Below, in pieces: positions 51,378-60,437 of a stretch of 64,000 bases of DNA (position 1 is the first letter of the stretch; the number at the start of each line of letters is the position of its first letter). The notes beneath the pieces were generated by a model. It saw nothing but the letters and a program-made list of their open reading frames with translations. It made no database searches and was not told where the DNA came from. Both the position numbers and the translations under genes were made by a program. Source of the DNA: JARYMI01 sp037444845. Lineage in GTDB: Bacteria > Acidobacteriota > Aminicenantia > Aminicenantales > UBA8522. The stretch spans positions 62,001 through 126,000 of the forward strand of contig JBBILQ010000001.1 in the NCBI GenBank assembly GCA_037444845.1. Reading direction: 5' to 3'.

Positions 51378-52372
51378 TGAAAGCCAGCGTTGTCGGCGGA
51401 GGAAGCTGGGGAACGTCCTTTGCCCTTCATCTTGGCCGCCTTGGTATCAAAACGACGCTTTGGGTTCGCGAACCTGAAATCCTCGAGGAGCTGCGATCCG
51501 CACGCGAGAATCGCCTCTTCCTTCCAGGATTTGTCCTTCCTGCCGGTGTTAGTTTCTCTGGGGACGTGGCCGAGGCCGTTCGAACGGCAGATGTCGTTTT
51601 CATCGCCGTACCCTCTCGGTTCTGCCGCCAGGTCTACGCGAAGATGGCATCTTCAGTCCGGGAAAGCCAGATTGTGGTCAGCCTGACCAAGGGCATTGAG
51701 GAAGGTTCGCTTAAAAGGATGAGCGAGATAATGGCCGAGGTTTTTCCGGCCTTATCGCGTCCCCGAATTGCCGTGCTCTCTGGCCCGAGCTTCGCCCGGG
51801 AAGTGGCCGAGCGCCATCCGACAGCGGTTGTCGCAGCGTCGTCTGATAGAGATGTCGCCAGAACCATCCAGCGCCTGGTATCGGATCTAACCTTCCGCGT
51901 TTATACAAGCGAGGACGTTGCCGGCGTCGAGTTCGCCGGCGCGCTCAAAAACGTCATCGCTTTAGCCGCAGGCATTTCAGATGCCCTGCAGTTCGGTCAC
52001 AATTCCAGGGCCGCTCTGATCACCCGTGGGCTTGCCGAGATCACCCGGCTCGGTCTCAAACTTGGGGCTAATAAGGAAACATTCCTCGGGCTCGCCGGTC
52101 TCGGTGACCTGGTTCTCACATGCACGGCCAGGATGAGTCGCAATTATCATGTCGGGTTTGAGCTGGGACAGGGCAAAAGCCTTTCCAAGGTTCTCTCCTC
52201 GATGAAAACGGTGGCCGAGGGCATCACGACAACGATCTCTGTCCGCCGCCTCGCCGAGCGGGAGGCTGTGGACATGCCCATCTCGGCCGAAATCTACAAA
52301 GTCCTCCATGAGGACAAAAACCCGGGGGATTCGCTGCGAGATCTCATGTCGCGAGAGCTTAAGGTTGAGTAA
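51377..52372 (+). CDS. gpsA: Glycerol-3-phosphate dehydrogenase [NAD(P)+]
   Basis: GpsA reduces dihydroxyacetone phosphate to sn-glycerol-3-phosphate for lipid synthesis. The 331-residue protein opens with VVGGGSWGTSFALHL, followed by LTKGIE, VLSGPSFAREV, the catalytic Lys in EFAGALKNVIALAAG, FLGLAGLGDLVLTCT and SRNYHVGFELGQG. The ATG overlaps the plsY stop by one base, and it ends the phospholipid operon. Confidence 0.95.
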   Translation: MKASVVGGGSWGTSFALHLGRLGIKTTLWVREPEILEELRSARENRLFLPGFVLPAGVSFSGDVAEAVRTADVVFIAVPSRFCRQVYAKMASSVRESQIVVSLTKGIEEGSLKRMSEIMAEVFPALSRPRIAVLSGPSFAREVAERHPTAVVAASSDRDVARTIQRLVSDLTFRVYTSEDVAGVEFAGALKNVIALAAGISDALQFGHNSRAALITRGLAEITRLGLKLGANKETFLGLAGLGDLVLTCTARMSRNYHVGFELGQGKSLSKVLSSMKTVAEGITTTISVRRLAEREAVDMPISAEIYKVLHEDKNPGDSLRDLMSRELKVE

Positions 52373-52399
52373 AGGGCCGGGAAATTTTTTCGTCCGAGG

Positions 52400-52427
52400 T
52401 TGACCTTTCTTCTGAGAAGGGTAAAAT
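52400..52427 (+). promoter_or_regulatory. Promoter of the TPR lipoprotein gene
   Basis: TTGACC (52400-52405) and TAAAAT (52422-52427) are 16 bases apart. The start codon at 52450 follows a GAGAGG ribosome site, so this transcript has a short normal leader. The upstream ATG at 52426 lies inside the -10 box and cannot be the start. Confidence 0.55.
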
Positions 52428-52449
52428 GGAAATAAAAGAGAGGTTAGCA

Positions 52450-53229
52450 ATGAAAATGCGAAGGCTAACAGTGATGGTCGTTCTGGTCAGTCTTGTGTCC
52501 TGCGCTTCGTCGCAGAAAAAGCTCCAGCAGGCGCGGGAGAAGGATCCGCAGTATCAGTACAACATCGGCCTTTTCTACCTGAACAGCAACAACGTGGACG
52601 AAGCCATCAAGCACCTGAACAGATCCCTGGCGCTCAACCCTCGCTACCACCTGGCTCTGAACGCATTGGGCCTGGCGCAGTCGATGAAGGGGAACCTCGA
52701 GGAGGCGGTGAAGCTTTACCTCAGGTGCCTGGAGACCGCCCCCACATTTTCAGAAGCCCGAAACAACCTGGGCACGGTCTACCAGGAGCTTGGTTACATC
52801 GACAAGGCTGAAGAGGCATTTGGACGGGTGATCGAAGATCCGGGCTATTCCCACAAGGAGCTGGCCTACTACAACCTGGCCCGGTTGTCTTTTGTCCGGA
52901 ATGACACGGACAAGGCCCTTTTTTACGTCGAAAACGCCGTCAAGTTGAACAATCGCTTTCATATGGGCTATAATCTCAAGGGGTTGATCCTGGAGAACAA
53001 GAACCGGTTGGACGAAGCGATCGACTCCTTCCGCCAGGCGGTCAAGATTGTTCCTGAGGACGTGAACTACAATTTCAACCTTGGCGAGGCGTACTTCAAG
53101 AACGGCGAATTCATCCGGGCCGGCGAAATCCTTGAGAAGATCGCGCCGCTCGTCGTCGAGCCCAAGACAAAAGAAAAACTCGATACTTACCTTAAGACAA
53201 TAAAGAACCGCGGCGTTTCCGCTGCTTAA
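52450..53229 (+). CDS. TPR-repeat lipoprotein (PilF/PilW-like)
   Basis: The 259-residue protein has a lipoprotein leader ending at VSLVSC (Cys18) and then about five tetratricopeptide repeats (for example YQYNIGLFYLNSNNVDEAIK, HLALNALGLAQSMKGNLEEA, SEARNNLGTVYQELGYIDKA). Such proteins act as assembly or scaffold factors at the outer membrane; PilF/PilW for type IV pili is one case, but no pilus gene is nearby. Its stop overlaps the end of ahcY by four bases, tail to tail. Confidence 0.88.
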   Translation: MKMRRLTVMVVLVSLVSCASSQKKLQQAREKDPQYQYNIGLFYLNSNNVDEAIKHLNRSLALNPRYHLALNALGLAQSMKGNLEEAVKLYLRCLETAPTFSEARNNLGTVYQELGYIDKAEEAFGRVIEDPGYSHKELAYYNLARLSFVRNDTDKALFYVENAVKLNNRFHMGYNLKGLILENKNRLDEAIDSFRQAVKIVPEDVNYNFNLGEAYFKNGEFIRAGEILEKIAPLVVEPKTKEKLDTYLKTIKNRGVSAA

Positions 53230-54482
53230 GTCCCCTCTTCCCACGCTTCCAAGTATTTTTTCTGATCGGGAGTGAGCGTGTCGATCCGGGTTCCCATCGA
53301 GCGGAGCTTCATCCGGGCGATCTGCTCGTCGATCGATCGTGGCACGGGGTAAACATCTTTCTCGAGTGAGCGGCCTTTCCGGCTGAGGTAAAGGACGCTC
53401 AGGGCCTGGTTGGCAAAGCTCATGTCCATAACCATGGCAGGGTGACCTTCGGCAGCAGCCAGGTTGACGAGCCGGCCTTCGGCCAGGAGGAAGATCTTTC
53501 TTCCGTTTTTTAGTTCGTATTCTTCGACGAAATCCCGGATCTTTCTTTTTCTCCGGGACAATTTTTCAAGGGCAGGAATGTCGATCTCAACGTTGAAATG
53601 GCCGGCATTGGCGATGATGGCTCCGTCCTTCATTTTCAGGAAGTGGCGCCTCGTGATGACGTTCTTATCCCCTGTCACAGTGACAAAGATGTCGCCGCAG
53701 GATGCGGCCTGCTCGAGTGACATGACGTCAAACCCGTCCATGACTGCTTCCAGAGCGCGGAGCGGGTCAACTTCTGTGATGATGACGTTAGCCCCCGCGC
53801 CCCTTGCCCGCATGGCCACGCCGCGGCCGCACCATCCGTAACCGGAGATGACAAACTTCAGCCCGGCCATCAGGATGTTTGTGGCCCGGAGAATGCCGTC
53901 CAGCGTGCTCTGTCCCGTCCCGTATCGGTTGTCGAAGAGGTGTTTTGTGTTGGCGTCGTTAACGGCGATGATGGGATAGTGGAGGACTCCCTTCGAGGCC
54001 ATGCTTTTCAGCCGGATAACTCCTGTCGTCGTCTCTTCTGTCCCGCCGATGATCTTGCCGAGCAAGTCCTTCCGCCGGGAGTGGACGGTGCAGACGAGGT
54101 CTGCGCCGTCGTCCATTGTAATCTGAGGGCCTTGGTCGAGGGCCTGGTTGATGTGCCGGTAATAGGTTTTGTTGTCCTCGCCCTTGACGGCAAAGACGGG
54201 GATGCGGAAATCCTTGACCAGCGACGCGGCGACATCGTCTTGAGTGCTCAGCGGGTTTGAGGCGGTCAGGGCCACCCATGCCCCAGCCAGTTTAAGAGCC
54301 TCCATCAGGTTGGCGGTCTCGCTGGTGACGTGGAGGCAGGCCGAAATTTTGATATCACGGAGAGGCTTGTCTTTGGCGAATTTCTTCTTGATCGATTCCA
54401 AGACGGGCATAAACCGGCTGGCCCATTCGACCTTGCGCCTCCCCTGCGTGGCCAGTCTCAGCTCTCTGACATCGTAGTCCAT
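53226..54482 (-). CDS. ahcY: Adenosylhomocysteinase
   Basis: AhcY splits S-adenosylhomocysteine to adenosine and homocysteine with bound NAD. The 418 residues, without the 40-residue insert of many bacterial forms, match the archaeal/Thermotoga-like type. Motifs are LHVTSETANL, TASNPLSTQDDVAA, TEETTTGVIRL, NDANTKHLFDNRYGTGQS, the NAD loop SGYGWCGRGVA and NAGHFNVEID, with AAAEGHPAMVMDMSF late. The metK gene lies 84 bases upstream in the same direction, so both arms of the SAM cycle are probably co-transcribed. Confidence 0.95.
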   Translation of the reverse strand: MDYDVRELRLATQGRRKVEWASRFMPVLESIKKKFAKDKPLRDIKISACLHVTSETANLMEALKLAGAWVALTASNPLSTQDDVAASLVKDFRIPVFAVKGEDNKTYYRHINQALDQGPQITMDDGADLVCTVHSRRKDLLGKIIGGTEETTTGVIRLKSMASKGVLHYPIIAVNDANTKHLFDNRYGTGQSTLDGILRATNILMAGLKFVISGYGWCGRGVAMRARGAGANVIITEVDPLRALEAVMDGFDVMSLEQAASCGDIFVTVTGDKNVITRRHFLKMKDGAIIANAGHFNVEIDIPALEKLSRRKRKIRDFVEEYELKNGRKIFLLAEGRLVNLAAAEGHPAMVMDMSFANQALSVLYLSRKGRSLEKDVYPVPRSIDEQIARMKLRSMGTRIDTLTPDQKKYLEAWEEGT

Positions 54483-54566
54483 CGTCCTTTCCTTTTCTTG
54501 ATGTTGAGATCGGGCGATATGATCAAATCTCCTGAAATCGGGATCATGCCACCTCGTCTCTGCAGA

Positions 54567-55733
54567 TCAAAGCCCGGCCTCTCGGCGAAGGGCTTCGGCT
54601 TTATCCGTCCTTTCCCAGGTAAAATCATCGTCGTTCCGTCCAAAGTGGCCGTAGCAGGCAGTTTTTCTGTAGATCGGCCTCAGAAGGTTCAGATGGCTGA
54701 TCATACCCTTGGGCTTGAGCGGGAAATGAGCCCGGATGAGCTCCTTAATTTTGTCTTCGTTGATCTTAGCCGTGCCGAAAGAATCGACCATGATCGAGAC
54801 AGGCTCGGCCACACCGATGGCATAGGCTAACTGCACCTCGAGCTTGTCGGCGATCCCGGCGGCCACTAAGTTCTTGGCGATGTAGCGGGCCATGTAGGAG
54901 CCGGAGCGGTCAACCTTGGAGGGGTCCTTGCCAGAAAAGCAGCCGCCGCCGTGGCTGCCGACGCCGCCATACGTATCGACGATAATCTTGCGGCCGGTAA
55001 TCCCGGTGTCGGCAAGCGGGCCGCCCTGTTCGAACCGGCCAGTGCCGTTGATGATGATCTTGGTGTTTTTATCCAACATGCCAGAGGGAACAACTTTCTT
55101 GATGACAGCCTGCTTGATGTCCTCTCTCAAGTCTTCGATCTTAACTGTGGCGTTGTGTTGGGCAGCGATGACGATAGCCTGAACGCGCTTGGGTGTGTCG
55201 CCCTCGTACTCGACGGTCACCTGGGACTTTCCGTCTGGCCTCAGGTAAGCCAGGGTCTTTTCCCGACGGACGTGGCTTAACCTTCTGACCAGGCCGTGGG
55301 CCAGGATGATCGGCAACGGCATCAGTTCCTTGGTTTCTCGGCAGGCATAGCCGAACATGATGCCCTGGTCTCCTGCGCCTTGTTCGTGATCTTCTGTTTC
55401 GGTAACGCCGATGGCTATGTCGGCTGACTGCTCGTGAATCGAGGAGATGACGCTGCACGTTTCATAGTCAAATCCGTAGATGGCCTTTGTGTAGCCGATA
55501 TCCTTGACCACGTTGCGGATGAGCTTCTGGAAATCACAATAGCCGTCGGTCGTGATTTCGCCGGCGATGAAGACAAGGCCTGTCGTGACAAGCGTTTCGC
55601 AGGCCACGCGGCTTTTCGGGTCCTGAGCGATAAGGTCGTCGAGGATGGCGTCGGAGATCTGATCGCAGATTTTATCGGGATGGCCCTCGGTCACAGACTC
55701 CGAGGAGAACAAATGTTTTCCAGCCTTGCTCAT
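54567..55733 (-). CDS. metK: S-adenosylmethionine synthetase
   Basis: MetK makes S-adenosylmethionine from methionine and ATP. The 388-residue protein contains [84 protein letters not shown] loops and a normal C-terminus. GAAGGAGAG precedes the ATG. TATAAC at 55783-55778 with TTGAAA 15 bases upstream may be the promoter. I looked for a SAM riboswitch in the 149-base divergent region and saw none. Confidence 0.96.
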   Translation of the reverse strand: MSKAGKHLFSSESVTEGHPDKICDQISDAILDDLIAQDPKSRVACETLVTTGLVFIAGEITTDGYCDFQKLIRNVVKDIGYTKAIYGFDYETCSVISSIHEQSADIAIGVTETEDHEQGAGDQGIMFGYACRETKELMPLPIILAHGLVRRLSHVRREKTLAYLRPDGKSQVTVEYEGDTPKRVQAIVIAAQHNATVKIEDLREDIKQAVIKKVVPSGMLDKNTKIIINGTGRFEQGGPLADTGITGRKIIVDTYGGVGSHGGGCFSGKDPSKVDRSGSYMARYIAKNLVAAGIADKLEVQLAYAIGVAEPVSIMVDSFGTAKINEDKIKELIRAHFPLKPKGMISHLNLLRPIYRKTACYGHFGRNDDDFTWERTDKAEALRREAGL

Positions 55734-55882
55734 CGGCTCTCTCCTTCGACACGTTCGTTCGTTAAATTAAGCGACATGTTATACCAAAAGCTTCGAATTT
55801 TCAATGGGAAAACGAAGCGCGCGTTGAATTTTTCCTTTTATTTGTGTTATTTATTAAATGCTCCCAGTAAATTGAGAAGGTC

Positions 55883-57223
55883 ATGAAAACAAAGATTCTC
55901 GCCGCGTGGAGCTTTTTCCTGTTGATCGCTGTCTCAGCTTCGGCTCTCCTTGAGGGGCTGCAGGAAAGCGAGAGCCTGAGTTTATCCCTCTCCAGGCATA
56001 AGCTTAAAAACGGCCTTGAGGTTGTCCTGTCCGAGAACTATTCCCTCCCTCTTGTTTCTGTGGTCGTCGCCTTCGGCGCTGGATCGATCCATGAAGAGCC
56101 AGGAAAAACGGGACTGGCGTATCTCCTGGAGAACATGATGTTCCAGGGTTCGGCGAACATCGGCCCGATGCAGCACATCGGCCACATCAACAGGATCGGC
56201 GGAGTGGCGAGCGCCAACACGACCGAAGATATCACCTACTTCTACCAGACTGTGCCCGCCAACCAGCTTGCTCTGGCTCTCTGGCTCGAGTCGGACCGGA
56301 TGAGATCGCTTGAGATAAACGTAGCCAAGGTCGAGGATGCGAAAGCGTCCCTGCTTGACGAGATCGCCCAACGTCGATCGGTCGAGCCATATCTGGAGAG
56401 CTCATGGGCTTTTGACCGTCTCATCTATCCCGACTTGGCTCACAGCCATCCTATCTTGGGCAAGGAAGAGGACGTCCGGAGACTCAGCCTCGAGGATATC
56501 AATAATTTTTACCAAACGTACTACGTGCCAAACAACGCTGTTCTTTGTATCGTCGGGAGCTTCAACATGGCCAGGACAAGAGAGCTCGTCGAGAAATATT
56601 TTGGGAGCATCCTCCCGGGCAAAGAGCTGCCGCCCTACGAGCCGCCCAAACCGGGCGAGAAGAAGGAAATCGTCCAGTCCTTCCGAGAACTGCTCGCGCC
56701 GTCACCGGCCATTCACCTGGGCTACCGGATGGCTGCACCGTATTCTGCTGAGTTCTATCCGCTCACGATTCTTGAATACATCCTCCTTAAAGGCAAGAGT
56801 TCTCGCCTGCACAGTCGGATTATCAGGCGGGAGAACTTGTCCCTCTCGCTGAGCGGCGGGATAGAAAGAAGAAAGGATGCGGCCGCGCTCAAAATTTTCG
56901 CGATAACAAATAATGAGGCCATGGTCGATGTCTGTCAAAGGGCCATCTTCTCCGAGGTTCAGAAATTGAGGACGAGTTTTGTTCCTGATGCCGAGCTTCA
57001 GAAAGCGAAGAATCTTTTTAAAAGAGACTACCTGCGCCGCTTCTCCACGACCACGGAGACGGCCCTCTTCCTGGCTGAGATGCATTTTTCATCCGTTGGC
57101 CTTGAAAAAGTATCCGGTGAGATAGATAAATACCTCAAGGTCACGCCTTCTGAGGTCGTCGGGGCCGCCAGCCGCTACCTCGGGCCGGAAAACAGCGTTA
57201 GCTTGATTGTCAGGACAAGATGA
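55883..57223 (+). CDS. Exported M16-fold peptidase homologue lacking the zinc motif (first of pair)
   Basis: The 446-residue protein has a signal peptide and the M16 fold (LKNGLEVVLSENYSLPLVSV, AFGAGSIHEEPGKTGLAYLL, FYQTYYVPNNAVLCIVGSF). The place of the HxxEH zinc motif (usually GLAHLLEHMMFKGT-like) reads GLAYLLENMMFQGS, so both histidines are gone and only the Glu remains. It cannot bind zinc in the usual way. The second M16 protein overlaps it by four bases; M16 proteins often work as pairs, with one active partner. Confidence 0.9.
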   Translation: MKTKILAAWSFFLLIAVSASALLEGLQESESLSLSLSRHKLKNGLEVVLSENYSLPLVSVVVAFGAGSIHEEPGKTGLAYLLENMMFQGSANIGPMQHIGHINRIGGVASANTTEDITYFYQTVPANQLALALWLESDRMRSLEINVAKVEDAKASLLDEIAQRRSVEPYLESSWAFDRLIYPDLAHSHPILGKEEDVRRLSLEDINNFYQTYYVPNNAVLCIVGSFNMARTRELVEKYFGSILPGKELPPYEPPKPGEKKEIVQSFRELLAPSPAIHLGYRMAAPYSAEFYPLTILEYILLKGKSSRLHSRIIRRENLSLSLSGGIERRKDAAALKIFAITNNEAMVDVCQRAIFSEVQKLRTSFVPDAELQKAKNLFKRDYLRRFSTTTETALFLAEMHFSSVGLEKVSGEIDKYLKVTPSEVVGAASRYLGPENSVSLIVRTR

Positions 57224-58689
57224 TGAGCTTGATGAAGACGAAGATAATCGAAAAACTTGTTCTCTGCTACGGCCTGGTCGTGCTTGCAGCGCCGGCCTCC
57301 CTGGCCCAGGAACGGTTCAGGAAATCAGCGCCCATTCCTGAGCCCCTTGGCAAGCTCGGGCTTCCCTCCGTCGAGTCCGTCCGGCTCAGCAACGGACTCA
57401 GCGTGGCTGCCGTTTTCGAGAACAACCATCCTTTCATCATCCTGGAGCTCATCATCCAGGCAGGCGAAAGCTCTTCTCCCCCGCAGCTCCCTGGCCTGGC
57501 CAGCTTCACAGCAGAAATGCTAAACCGCGGCACGGTCTCGATTTCGGCGGCGGATATCGAGGAACGGATTGAGTTCATTGGCGGGAGCATGACAACAACC
57601 GTTTCACTTGATCAGACGCGCTTTTCCTTCATTTTCCTGGATGAGTACCTCGACCAGGCGCTGGACCTCCTCAGCCAGATGGTCCTCCAGCCAGCCTTCA
57701 CCGACAGAGAGATCGCCAATGTTAAAAGAATCCAGTTCTACGATTTCCTGGAGAGGCGTCGCGATCAAGATCATGTGGCCAGGCGCCAGCTCCTGCGCCT
57801 TCTGTTCAAAGGTCATCCTTATGCAAGAGGCTTCTACAATGAGGACGTCATCAAGAACATCAGCCGGAAAGACGTCCTTGCTTTCTACCAAACCACCTAC
57901 CGGCCGAATAACGCGATAATCGTCCTGACAGGGAACTTGAACCTGGCGACAGCTTCGAGGAAGGTCAGCCATTATTTCAACACGTGGCGGAGGAACGAAC
58001 TCGAAAGGCCATCCCTAACGGCGCCGCTGCCAAATAAAGAGAGGCGGTTTTGTTTCGTTGACCTGCCTCATGCCAAAGAGGTGACCCTTTTCCTGGGGAA
58101 CGTGATTTTTCCGCTCGACGACCCAGACTTTTTTGCTTTTTCCGTGCTCAACCAGGTCCTGGGGGGGGCGCTCCACAGCCGCCTGTTCATGAACCTAAGA
58201 GAGACCAGACAACTCGCCTATTTTGCTTTCAGCGAGATGGAGCTCTTCCGCAGCTGCGGCGTCTACATCGTGAAAGCAAGAGTGAGGCCAACTGCCTGCC
58301 ACGACGCGGTGAAAGAAATTCTCAAGGAGCTGGACAGAATAGCCCGGGAAAGAGTCTCGACGTTCGAGCTCGAACAGGCCAAGTCCTACCTCATCGGCAA
58401 TTTTCCCCTCTTGGTGGAAAGGCAGGACGACCTGGCCGCTCGCGCCTCTGGGATAGCGACGTATTCCTTGGGGAGCGCCTATTGGGACCGGTTTTATGAA
58501 AGTATCATGGTCGTCGATGCTGAGGGAGTCTACGATGTAGCCCGCAAGTACCTTCTTCACTCGCCGGTCGTCGTCATCGTCGGGGACAGAAGTGTGGTGC
58601 TCGACTACGTCGACCGCTTCGAAAAAATCGAAATTTTCGACGCCAAGGGCGAGTATCGCTATACCTTGACAAAGGGAGTGGTGGAATGA
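57220..58689 (+). CDS. Exported M16-fold peptidase homologue lacking the zinc motif (second of pair)
   Basis: The 489-residue protein has a signal peptide ending near ASLAQE and the M16 fold (VRLSNGLSVAAVFENNHPF, LGGALHSRLFMNLRETRQLAY, TFELEQAKSYLIGNFPL). Where the zinc motif should be it reads GLASFTAEMLNRGT, with no histidine. Members of this branch normally serve as the non-catalytic subunit beside an HxxEH partner, but the upstream partner here is degenerate too. The following FTCD gene overlaps by four bases. Confidence 0.9.
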   Translation: MMSLMKTKIIEKLVLCYGLVVLAAPASLAQERFRKSAPIPEPLGKLGLPSVESVRLSNGLSVAAVFENNHPFIILELIIQAGESSSPPQLPGLASFTAEMLNRGTVSISAADIEERIEFIGGSMTTTVSLDQTRFSFIFLDEYLDQALDLLSQMVLQPAFTDREIANVKRIQFYDFLERRRDQDHVARRQLLRLLFKGHPYARGFYNEDVIKNISRKDVLAFYQTTYRPNNAIIVLTGNLNLATASRKVSHYFNTWRRNELERPSLTAPLPNKERRFCFVDLPHAKEVTLFLGNVIFPLDDPDFFAFSVLNQVLGGALHSRLFMNLRETRQLAYFAFSEMELFRSCGVYIVKARVRPTACHDAVKEILKELDRIARERVSTFELEQAKSYLIGNFPLLVERQDDLAARASGIATYSLGSAYWDRFYESIMVVDAEGVYDVARKYLLHSPVVVIVGDRSVVLDYVDRFEKIEIFDAKGEYRYTLTKGVVE

Positions 58690-60359
58690 AGATCGTCGAG
58701 TGCGTGCCGAATTTCAGCGAAGGGAGAGACCCTGAAAAAATAGAGGCCATCACCCGGGAGATTGAACAAACGCCCGGAGTCAAGCTGCTTGATGTCGACC
58801 CTGGCGAGAGCACAAACCGGACTGTGGTGACATTCATCGGCCCGCCCGAGGAGGTAAAAGAGGCAGCGTTCAGAGCCATCCGCAAAGCCGCTGAGGTCAT
58901 TGACATGAGCAAGCACAAGGGCGCGCACAGCCGCATCGGTGCGACTGACGTCTGCCCGTTTGTCCCGGTCTCAGGTGTGATGATGGAGGACTGCGTTCAG
59001 CTGGCCCATGAGCTCGGCCGGCGGGTGGCCGAGGAGCTGGGGATTCCCGTCTACCTTTATGAGGAGGCTGCCCAGAAGGTGGAACGACGGAATTTGGCGA
59101 CGATCCGGCTTGGCGAGTACGAAGGCCTGCCCGAGAAGCTCAAAGACCCGGAATGGGCTCCAGATTATGGCGACCCGGTATTCAACGCAAAGTCAGGAGC
59201 GACGGTCATCGGAGCACGCGAGTTCCTGATTGCGTACAACATCAACCTCAACACAAGGGACCGTCGGCTGGCCAACGAGATCGCCCTTAACCTGCGCGAG
59301 AGCGGAAGGGCCAAAAGAGATGTTGAGGGCAATGTCATCAAGGATGCTGATGGGAAAACCGTGATGGTGCCAGGAAAATTCAAACATATCAGAGCTGTGG
59401 GCTGGTACATTGAAGACTATGGAATAGCCCAGATATCGATCAACTTCACGAACTACAAAATAACGCCGGTTCATGTCGTTTTCGACGAGGCGATTAAAGA
59501 GGCGGAGAAGCTGGGATTGCGCGTCACGGGAAGCGAACTCGTCGGGCTGATACCGAAAGAGGCCTTGCTCATGGCGGGACGATATTATTTGGAAAAACAG
59601 GGGAAAAGCCCGGGCCTGCCCGAGGAGGAACTGATCAGGACAGCCGTTCTATCGCTGGGACTCAATGATGTTGCGCCTTTTGACCCGGGAAAAAAGGTTA
59701 TCGAATACCAATTCAAGGAAGTCGGCCCTTCGCTCCTCCGCCTTAATTTGAAGGAGTTTGCCAACGAACTTTCTGCCGATTCACCCACTCCCGGCGGCGG
59801 AAGCGCTGCCGCTCTTGCGGCTGCCCTGTCTGCATCACTCACAGCAATGGTCGCCAACCTGACAGTCGGGAGAAAAGGCTATGAGGAAGCAGGGGAAGAG
59901 ATGAAAAAAGTGGCCGCGATGGCCCAGCAGCTCAAAGACGAGATGCTTAGGGCAGTTGATGAGGACTCGAGAGCCTTCAACAGGGTCATGGATGCCTGCC
60001 GGATGCCTAAGAACACGGAGGAGCAGGCCAAAGAAAGGGAAGAGGCCATTGAGCTGACCTCTCAGGGAGCAGCGCTGGTTCCCTTTGGCGTGCTGGAGAA
60101 ATGCCTCGGGCTAATGGAAGCAGCCAGATTGGTCGCGGAGAAAGGCAATAAGAATTCAATGAGTGACGCCGGCGTGGCCGGTTTGCTGGCCGAGGCTGCT
60201 TCTGAGGGCGCTTTTTACAATGTAATGATCAACCTGCTTAACATCAGGGATGCCGCATTCAAAGAGAAAATCGACGGCCGGGCCAAGAGCTTAAGGAGTG
60301 AAGTGGCCAACGCCGGCGCAGAGTTGAGGGCCACGATTGCCTGTCATCTCCTGCGGTGA
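58686..60359 (+). CDS. Bifunctional glutamate formimidoyltransferase / formiminotetrahydrofolate cyclodeaminase
   Basis: FTCD takes the formimino group from N-formimino-glutamate (histidine breakdown) to tetrahydrofolate and then forms methenyl-THF and ammonia. The 557-residue protein has the transferase domains from ECVPNFSEGRDPEKIE, with the catalytic His region KHKGAHSRIGATDVCPFVP, and a C-terminal cyclodeaminase (about residues 355-557; SADSPTPGGGSAAALAAALS). The fusion resembles the vertebrate FTCD order. It overlaps the M16 gene by four bases. No hutH or hutU is in the window. Confidence 0.93.
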   Translation: MKIVECVPNFSEGRDPEKIEAITREIEQTPGVKLLDVDPGESTNRTVVTFIGPPEEVKEAAFRAIRKAAEVIDMSKHKGAHSRIGATDVCPFVPVSGVMMEDCVQLAHELGRRVAEELGIPVYLYEEAAQKVERRNLATIRLGEYEGLPEKLKDPEWAPDYGDPVFNAKSGATVIGAREFLIAYNINLNTRDRRLANEIALNLRESGRAKRDVEGNVIKDADGKTVMVPGKFKHIRAVGWYIEDYGIAQISINFTNYKITPVHVVFDEAIKEAEKLGLRVTGSELVGLIPKEALLMAGRYYLEKQGKSPGLPEEELIRTAVLSLGLNDVAPFDPGKKVIEYQFKEVGPSLLRLNLKEFANELSADSPTPGGGSAAALAAALSASLTAMVANLTVGRKGYEEAGEEMKKVAAMAQQLKDEMLRAVDEDSRAFNRVMDACRMPKNTEEQAKEREEAIELTSQGAALVPFGVLEKCLGLMEAARLVAEKGNKNSMSDAGVAGLLAEAASEGAFYNVMINLLNIRDAAFKEKIDGRAKSLRSEVANAGAELRATIACHLLR

Positions 60360-60437
60360 GACGGCCAGGCTAAAAATCACCCTGAATTTCACCTTTGGTG
60401 GTTATTGCGCGTGGGAGTCTTTTCTTCCATCCTGGGA

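Noticed and set aside
55734..55882. Possible SAM riboswitch upstream of metK
   Set aside because: I could not find the paired helices or conserved core of a SAM-I, SAM-II or SAM-IV element by eye in either direction.
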